From positions 1 through 49,744 of the forward strand of contig CBHCZH010000005.1 in the NCBI GenBank assembly GCA_965977975.1: DNA of 49,744 nt, in the 5' to 3' direction. The notes under the pieces were generated by a model. That model was not told the DNA's origin, ran no database searches, and saw nothing but the letters and a program-made list of their open reading frames with translations. The DNA comes from Croceibacterium_A sp965977975 (GTDB lineage Bacteria; Pseudomonadota; Alphaproteobacteria; Sphingomonadales; Sphingomonadaceae). The position numbers and the translations under genes are program-made. Positions 43,397 to 49,744 of the stretch are shown here, piece by piece. Within the stretch, counting starts at the first letter, position 1; each line of letters begins with the position of its first letter.

Positions 43397-44161
43397 ATGA
43401 ATTTCGGCGATTTCGACTTGGCCGCCCTGCTTCCGTTCATCGCGGTAGGGTTCGCCGCGCAGCTGGTCGATGGCGCGCTTGGCATGGCTTTCGGAGTGAT
43501 CTCGAGCACCCTGCTCGTCGGCGTGCTCGGCGTACCGCCAGCGCAAGCTTCACAGCGCGTACACATTGTCGAATGCTTCACCACGGCCGTGTCGGGGATT
43601 AGCCATCTACTCCATCGCAACATCGACGGCCGGCTGTTTCTGCGTCTGGTCATCCCCGGCGTCATCGGCGGCTTCGTTGGCACCTATCTCCTTTCCAACC
43701 TCGACGCGGGCTTGGTGAAACCGTTTGTGCTGCTCTACCTGACTGGCATCGGGCTGTACCTGCTGTGGCGCGGGATCATGTACCCTCCCAAGCTCAGGGA
43801 AGCCAAGCTGGTCGCGCCGCTCGGCCTCGTCGGCGGCTTTCTCGACGCGGCAGGCGGCGGCGGCTGGGGCCCTGTGGTGACTTCAAACCTGCTGATCCAG
43901 GGCGCCGATCCGCGCAAGGTTGTCGGCACGGTCAATTCGGCCGAGTTTTTCCTTACGGTGACGATCTCTGCGGCGTTCATCTATCATCTCGGTGTCGAGA
44001 AACTTGTTGGCGCAACGCTCGGCCTGCTGATCGGCGGCCTGCTCGCCGCGCCGCTCGGTGCCTGGGCGGCCAAGCACTTCCCGGCAAAGCAAATGCTGAT
44101 CCTGGTCGGCACGGTTCTGACCCTGACCAGCGCCTACGGCGTGTGGAGCGCCTGGGGGTAG
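43397..44161 (+). CDS. TSUP-family (TauE/SafE-like) permease
   Basis: A 254-residue inner-membrane protein with about eight hydrophobic segments. Two internal repeats begin with the family motif: FIAVGFAAQLVDGALGMAFG at residues ~14-33 and GLVGGFLDAAGGGGWGPVVT at ~143-162. The family exports or imports sulfite, sulfonates or related organic anions, but no sulfur gene adjoins, so the substrate is open. GGGGGC precedes ATG 43397. Confidence 0.9.
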   Translation: MNFGDFDLAALLPFIAVGFAAQLVDGALGMAFGVISSTLLVGVLGVPPAQASQRVHIVECFTTAVSGISHLLHRNIDGRLFLRLVIPGVIGGFVGTYLLSNLDAGLVKPFVLLYLTGIGLYLLWRGIMYPPKLREAKLVAPLGLVGGFLDAAGGGGWGPVVTSNLLIQGADPRKVVGTVNSAEFFLTVTISAAFIYHLGVEKLVGATLGLLIGGLLAAPLGAWAAKHFPAKQMLILVGTVLTLTSAYGVWSAWG

Positions 44162-44188
44162 TTCCTCCCCCACGGGGAGGAACTTGAG

Positions 44189-46450
<2,262 letters not shown>

Positions 46451-46550
46451 GGCGATCCTCTGATGTTAGCGTTACCTTGCAGCAGCCCCTAACGCGGGGG
46501 GACGGCGCGGCATAGCGGAAACGGCGTTTCCTTGCCCTATCTCCCATACC

Positions 46551-46690
46551 GTCACCCTGAACCTGTTTCAGGGTCCATTTCTCCGTCCGCACGGAGCGTT
46601 CGGTTCAGGGCCAGCCTCACCAAGAGGTGGCGCTCCATATGCGTGACCAGGCTTGGGGCACGATGGACGCTGAAACAAGTTCAGCATGAC
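46551..46690. repeat. Inverted-repeat element, GTCACCCTGAACCTG type
   Basis: Arms 46551-46578 and 46663-46690 are complementary over 28 bases with a few mismatches around an 84-base interior without open frame. The arm sequence (CCTGAACCTGTTTCAGG, itself palindromic) is a common sphingomonad intergenic repeat. It separates the malic enzyme promoter from the 3' end of the HNH gene. Confidence 0.75.
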
Positions 46691-46714
46691 GAAGGGAAGG
46701 GAAGCCGGAGCGCC

Positions 46715-47323
46715 CTACTCCTCCAGCTCGATGTCCCAATAGAGCCAGTCGCGCCAGGTTTCGTGCAGGTAGTTCGGCGGGAACCTCTTGCCGTGCTGGA
46801 TCAGCTGCCAGCTCGTGGGCCGGATCGGCATGACCAGAGGCTGCATGTGCGCCTGGGCCGGGGTACGGCCGCCTTTCCTCATGTTGCATGGCGCGCAAGC
46901 GGTGAGGATGTTCTCCCAGGTGGTCTTGCCGCCGAGCCGGCGCGGCACGACGTGGTCGAAGGTCAGGTGCTGTTGGCTGCCGCAGTACTGACAGCTGAAC
47001 CGATCGCGCAAAAACACGTTGAAACGCGTGAAGGCCGGGAACTCGCTCGGCTTTACGTATTGCCTCAACGCGATCACGCTCGGGATCTGCATGTCGAGCG
47101 AGGGCGAATGCACCAGCCGCTCGTAGCTGGCGACGATGTCCACCCGCTCGAGGAACACGGCCTTGATCGCGGTCTGCCACGGCCAGAGGCTTAGCGGGTA
47201 GTACGACAACGGGGTATAATCGGCGTTGAGGACCAGCGCCGGGCAGCCGGCAAGCTGGCGCGAAGGGTCTTCCTCCGCGCTGCGGAAGCGGGCTGTCCTT
47301 TCGAGCAGATCGGCCTTGAACAC
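46715..47323 (-). CDS. HNH endonuclease family protein
   Basis: A protein of about 202 residues with a beta-beta-alpha-metal nuclease module: paired cysteines in CQYCGSQQHLTFDHVVPRRLGG and CAPCNMRKG hold zinc, and the central DHV is the nuclease core. The upstream half LNADYTPLSYYPLSLWPW is typical of the HNH family that is chromosomally conserved in alphaproteobacteria without toxin or phage context. GTG 47323 is preferred because AGGAG lies 10 bases before it; GTG 47332 and ATG 47356 are alternatives with worse spacing. The cellular role is unknown. Confidence 0.87.
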   Translation of the reverse strand: MFKADLLERTARFRSAEEDPSRQLAGCPALVLNADYTPLSYYPLSLWPWQTAIKAVFLERVDIVASYERLVHSPSLDMQIPSVIALRQYVKPSEFPAFTRFNVFLRDRFSCQYCGSQQHLTFDHVVPRRLGGKTTWENILTACAPCNMRKGGRTPAQAHMQPLVMPIRPTSWQLIQHGKRFPPNYLHETWRDWLYWDIELEE

Positions 47324-47400
47324 GTCGGTCACGCTCCTGCTGCCTATTGGGAGCATTTGCGGCAAAATGCGTCAACCCCGTTACAGGGCGTCAATCCCCA

Positions 47401-47478
47401 TCCTTCGACAGGCTCAGGATGAGCGGGCTATGTGTTGCAGCCATTCCCAAGCCCGCTCGTCCTGAGCTTGTCGAAGGA
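47401..47478. repeat. Inverted repeat, TCCTTCGACAGGCTCAGGA type
   Basis: Arms 47401-47429 and 47450-47478 are complementary over 29 bases with only two mismatches around a 20-base loop. It lies between the divergent HNH and gluQRS genes and ends 23 bases before the gluQRS start, so it may affect that promoter or leader. Confidence 0.8.
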
Positions 47479-47501
47479 CTCGCGCCGAGTATGAGACTCT
47501 C

Positions 47502-48353
47502 GTGACCGTCACTCGCTTCGCCCCCAGCCCGAACGGTTCGTTGCATCTCGGCCACGCGTTCTCGGCAATCGTCGCACACGACCTCGCGCATCGACGCGGC
47601 GGGCGATTTCTGCTGCGGATCGAGGACATCGACGGCGCCCGCTCGCGCCCCGAGCTGCCGCAGGAGTTCCGCGCCGATCTGGCCTGGCTTGGACTGGAGT
47701 GGAAGGAAGTCGCGCCGCAATCGGCGCGGGTGGCAAGCTACGAGGCAGCCGCCGGGCGGCTGCGCGAGATGGGCCTGCTCTACCCGTGCCAGTGCACGCG
47801 CGCCGAGATCGCCGCGGCCGCGCTCGCGAGCGGTCCGGATGGTCCGGTCTATCCGGGAACCTGCCGTGGTGGAGGCCCAACCGGGGGAATGCCGCTCGCA
47901 TGGCGCCTCGACGTCGCGGAGGCTTTGCGCCGCACCGGGCCGCTGACCTGGACGGACGAGGTGCGCGGCGAGCAAGCGGCGCGACCGGACCTCGCCGGCG
48001 ATGTCGTGCTGGTGCGCAAGGACGCCGAGACGCCCGCGAGCTATCACCTCGCTGCGACGCTCGACGATGCGGCGGACAGGGTCACGCTCGTCACGCGCGG
48101 GATGGACCTGTTCGCCGCGAGCCATGTCCACCGCCTGCTGCAGGCGCTGCTCGGCCTGCCGGTCCCGACCTGGCATCACCATCCGTTGCTGCTCGACGCC
48201 GACGGCAGCAAGCTCGCCAAGCGGCGCGGCTCGCCTTCCCTGGCTGACCGGCGCCGCGCAGGCGAGGACGGGCTCGCCTTGGCGCGGGCCTTGCGCGACC
48301 GCCGCCTGCCCGCTGGCATTACCGTGTCGGCAGGACTAGAGGGCGGGACATGA
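47502..48353 (+). CDS. gluQRS: Glutamyl-Q tRNA(Asp) synthetase
   Basis: A 283-residue truncated GluRS paralogue lacking the anticodon-binding domain. It attaches glutamate to queuosine in the anticodon of tRNA-Asp. HIGH-like motif RFAPSPNGSLHLGHAF, the zinc-site region YPCQCTRAEI and the KMSKS-like KLAKRRGSPSL are visible. The start is GTG 47502. The stop overlaps the next gene by 4 bases (ATGA). Confidence 0.93.
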   Translation: MTVTRFAPSPNGSLHLGHAFSAIVAHDLAHRRGGRFLLRIEDIDGARSRPELPQEFRADLAWLGLEWKEVAPQSARVASYEAAAGRLREMGLLYPCQCTRAEIAAAALASGPDGPVYPGTCRGGGPTGGMPLAWRLDVAEALRRTGPLTWTDEVRGEQAARPDLAGDVVLVRKDAETPASYHLAATLDDAADRVTLVTRGMDLFAASHVHRLLQALLGLPVPTWHHHPLLLDADGSKLAKRRGSPSLADRRRAGEDGLALARALRDRRLPAGITVSAGLEGGT

Positions 48354-48577
48354 ACACCTTCCTCGTCGTTCTGCTGATCCTCGCGATGATCTGGGTCGTG
48401 ATCTCGCTCGTGCGCGGGATCGTCGCCTTCCTGCAGAGCACCAAGCTCGACCTCGAAAGCGGCGACGAGCGGGTCAAGGACATGCAGCTTCGGCAAAACC
48501 GGATGATGTTGGCCCGCATCAAGTACCAGGCGCTGGCGATCGTGGTGGTGACCGTCCTCCTGATGCTCAACAACTAG
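48350..48577 (+). CDS. HIG1-like twin transmembrane protein
   Basis: A 75-residue protein with two membrane helices, FLVVLLILAMIWVVISLVRG and YQALAIVVVTVLLML, and the charged connecting loop ESGDERVKDMQLRQNRMMLARIK. The loop pattern matches bacterial HIG1-domain proteins, related to respiratory supercomplex factors, so a link to cytochrome oxidase is possible. It overlaps gluQRS by 4 bases and is followed by the cobalamin adenosyltransferase after 11 bases. Confidence 0.8.
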   Translation: MNTFLVVLLILAMIWVVISLVRGIVAFLQSTKLDLESGDERVKDMQLRQNRMMLARIKYQALAIVVVTVLLMLNN

Positions 48578-48588
48578 CGCGGGCGCGA

Positions 48589-49179
48589 ATGGTCCGGCTC
48601 AACAGGATATACACCCGCACCGGCGACGACGGCACGACCGGGCTGGTCGACGGCACGCGCCGTCCGAAGCACAACCCACGCTTCGAGGCGGTCGGCGCTG
48701 TGGACGAGGCCAATTCGGTACTGGGCTGGGCAATGCTGGGGCGAAGCGGCGACACGGGGCCGCGACTCGGCGAATTCACGCTGGCCGACCTCACCCGAAT
48801 CCAGAACGACTTGTTCGACCTGGGCGCGGACTTGGCCACGCCGGGCGACGACTTCGCGCCATCCGACATGATGCTGCGCCTGGTGCCCGCTCAGGTCGAC
48901 GCGGTCGAGCGACTCATCGACGCGCTCAACGAGCGACTGGACCCGCTCAGGAGCTTCATTTTGCCAGGCGGCAGCGAGGAAGCGGCACGGTTGCACATTG
49001 CCCGCGCTGCGGTCCGCCGCGCCGAGCGGGCGATGACTGCCTTGGCGGAGACCGAACCGGTCAATCCGTCGGCGCTGGCCTATGTCAACCGGCTGTCGGA
49101 TTATCTGTTCGTGCTGGCCCGCTACATCAACGCGCAGGGTGGCGGCGACGTGCTGTGGCAACCGGGCGCAAACCGCTGA
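48589..49179 (+). CDS. PduO-type cob(I)alamin adenosyltransferase
   Basis: A 196-residue trimeric enzyme making adenosylcobalamin from ATP and cob(I)alamin. It shows the N-terminal ATP-binding TRTGDDGTTGLVDGTR, the segment FEAVGAVDEANSVLG and the C-terminal ARAAVRRAERAM plus YVNRLSDYLFVLARY signature. The likely user is methylmalonyl-CoA mutase elsewhere. It is the third gene of a compact cluster with gluQRS and the HIG1-like gene. Confidence 0.94.
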   Translation: MVRLNRIYTRTGDDGTTGLVDGTRRPKHNPRFEAVGAVDEANSVLGWAMLGRSGDTGPRLGEFTLADLTRIQNDLFDLGADLATPGDDFAPSDMMLRLVPAQVDAVERLIDALNERLDPLRSFILPGGSEEAARLHIARAAVRRAERAMTALAETEPVNPSALAYVNRLSDYLFVLARYINAQGGGDVLWQPGANR

Positions 49180-49232
49180 GAGCCTGGGAACGTCCAGCAC
49201 GCACGGGAGGTTGAGCGGAAAAGGAGACCGCT

Positions 49233-49574
49233 ATGACCGACCGACCCCGCCCAAGCGGCGAACGCATTTCGGCGGAGGAAGCGCCCGAGCTGCACAATGC
49301 CGAGCAGGACGACGAGCTCGAGCAGGCCCATACCCTCGCCGAGGAAGCGCGCAACAAGGACGCCGAGATCAGCCCCCTCGACAGCATCCGCGCCGACGAG
49401 CCCGGCGAGGTGATGGACGATTCCTCGCAGGACCTGATCGACAAGATGCGCGACATGGAACAGTCCGGCCGGATCGACATGGACGCCTATCGCGGCGAGC
49501 CGAACATGGACGACAACGAGGACAAGTACGGCGAGGAGAACCGCGAGGACGACTTGCGGTCGGACGAGACCTAG
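49233..49574 (+). CDS. Small acidic hypothetical protein
   Basis: A 113-residue, very acidic and probably disordered protein (Glu/Asp-rich C-terminus MDDNEDKYGEENREDD). No membrane segment or catalytic motif is seen. AAAAGGAGA precedes ATG 49233. Similar short acidic proteins occur beside mutS in sphingomonads as far as I recall; function is unknown. Its stop overlaps the convergent mutS stop. Confidence 0.65.
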   Translation: MTDRPRPSGERISAEEAPELHNAEQDDELEQAHTLAEEARNKDAEISPLDSIRADEPGEVMDDSSQDLIDKMRDMEQSGRIDMDAYRGEPNMDDNEDKYGEENREDDLRSDET

Positions 49575-49744
49575 TCGGCGGCGTCCCGTTTCAGCTCGTA
49601 AAGCAGATCGAGCGCCTCGCGCGGGCTGAGCGCGTCGATGTCGAGACCCCGGAGCCGTTCGCGCATCGTGTCGCGATGCTCTTCCTCGGCTTGCGCGGCA
49701 GCCGCGAACAGCGGCAGCTCGCCCAACCCAGCCGCCAGCCCGCC
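49571..49744 (-). CDS. mutS: DNA mismatch repair protein MutS, C-terminal fragment (5' part beyond window)
   Basis: Read from the right edge on the minus strand, the frame gives 57 codons and a TAG at 49571-49573. The product ends in LPLFAAA, an acidic helix and LDIDALSPREALDLLYELKR, the characteristic MutS C-terminal tail (PREALDLLYELK). It is the helix-turn-helix end involved in dimer/tetramer contacts. The remainder of the gene, about 800 codons, lies to the right. Confidence 0.85.
   Translation of the reverse strand, partial: GGLAAGLGELPLFAAAAQAEEEHRDTMRERLRGLDIDALSPREALDLLYELKRDAAD

Overview
The window is a high-GC chromosomal segment of an alphaproteobacterium, most likely of the order Sphingomonadales. 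The evidence is a CtrA regulator with TTAACC boxes and a GANTC site in its promoter, DUF4167 and DUF5076 proteins, a GbsR-like regulator, an lptB-rpoN pair, and several families of short inverted repeats typical of sphingomonad intergenic DNA. Genes are densely packed on both strands. No phage, insertion sequence, CRISPR array, rRNA or ordinary tRNA gene was seen.

Layout. 1-6.9 kb: the end of groEL, a MarR-GNAT fusion regulator with a clear palindromic operator, a host-attachment protein, a PIMT-erythromycin esterase fusion, a DUF1326/DUF2182 pair and a lipoprotein methyltransferase. 7-11.4 kb: an atypical class A beta-lactamase, a small acidic lipoprotein and polA. 11.5-18.1 kb: an RNA-repair locus. 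18.2-23.7 kb: a GH51 arabinofuranosidase, a phospholipase D protein and a Cdc48-like AAA ATPase. 24.1-28.3 kb: a succinyl-CoA:3-ketoacid CoA-transferase operon with a DUF5076 gene between the subunits, a lipoprotein, a GST and a GbsR-like regulator with a membrane protein. 28.3-37.8 kb: metK, lnt, DUF4167, prmC-prfA, hisS and an M61 peptidase. 37.9-43.3 kb: ppa, lptB-rpoN, ctrA and trmB. 43.4-49.7 kb: a TSUP permease, a malic enzyme-PTA fusion, an HNH nuclease, gluQRS, a HIG1-like protein, a cobalamin adenosyltransferase, and the last 57 codons of mutS entering from the right edge.

The most interesting region is 11.5-18.1 kb. RtcR (a CARF-type sensor joined to a sigma-54 activator) is divergent from a sigma-54 operon: rsr (Ro60/TROVE protein), then an 870-base block of noncoding DNA, then rtcB (RNA ligase) and rtcA (RNA 3'-phosphate cyclase). 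The block is not spacer. It folds into six consecutive Y-RNA-like units of the YrlA type. Each has an outer GGCGA/TCGCC stem, a conserved AATGCC internal loop and a covarying 8-bp inner helix ending GGAC/GTCY. In place of a loop each carries a circularly permuted tRNA body in the order T arm, capped acceptor stem, D arm. Units are only 7-15 nt apart, with no room for separate promoters, so they should be cut from one sigma-54-dependent transcript. tRNA mimicry is graded: unit 4 has a 7-bp acceptor followed by GCCA and an intact D arm; unit 1 has a 7-bp acceptor capped by GCAA; unit 6 has lost the D arm. rpoN itself lies in the same window at 39.8 kb. Y RNAs beside rsr and rtcB are known in bacteria; a six-member, structurally diverging array embedded between coding genes is the observation most worth pursuing.
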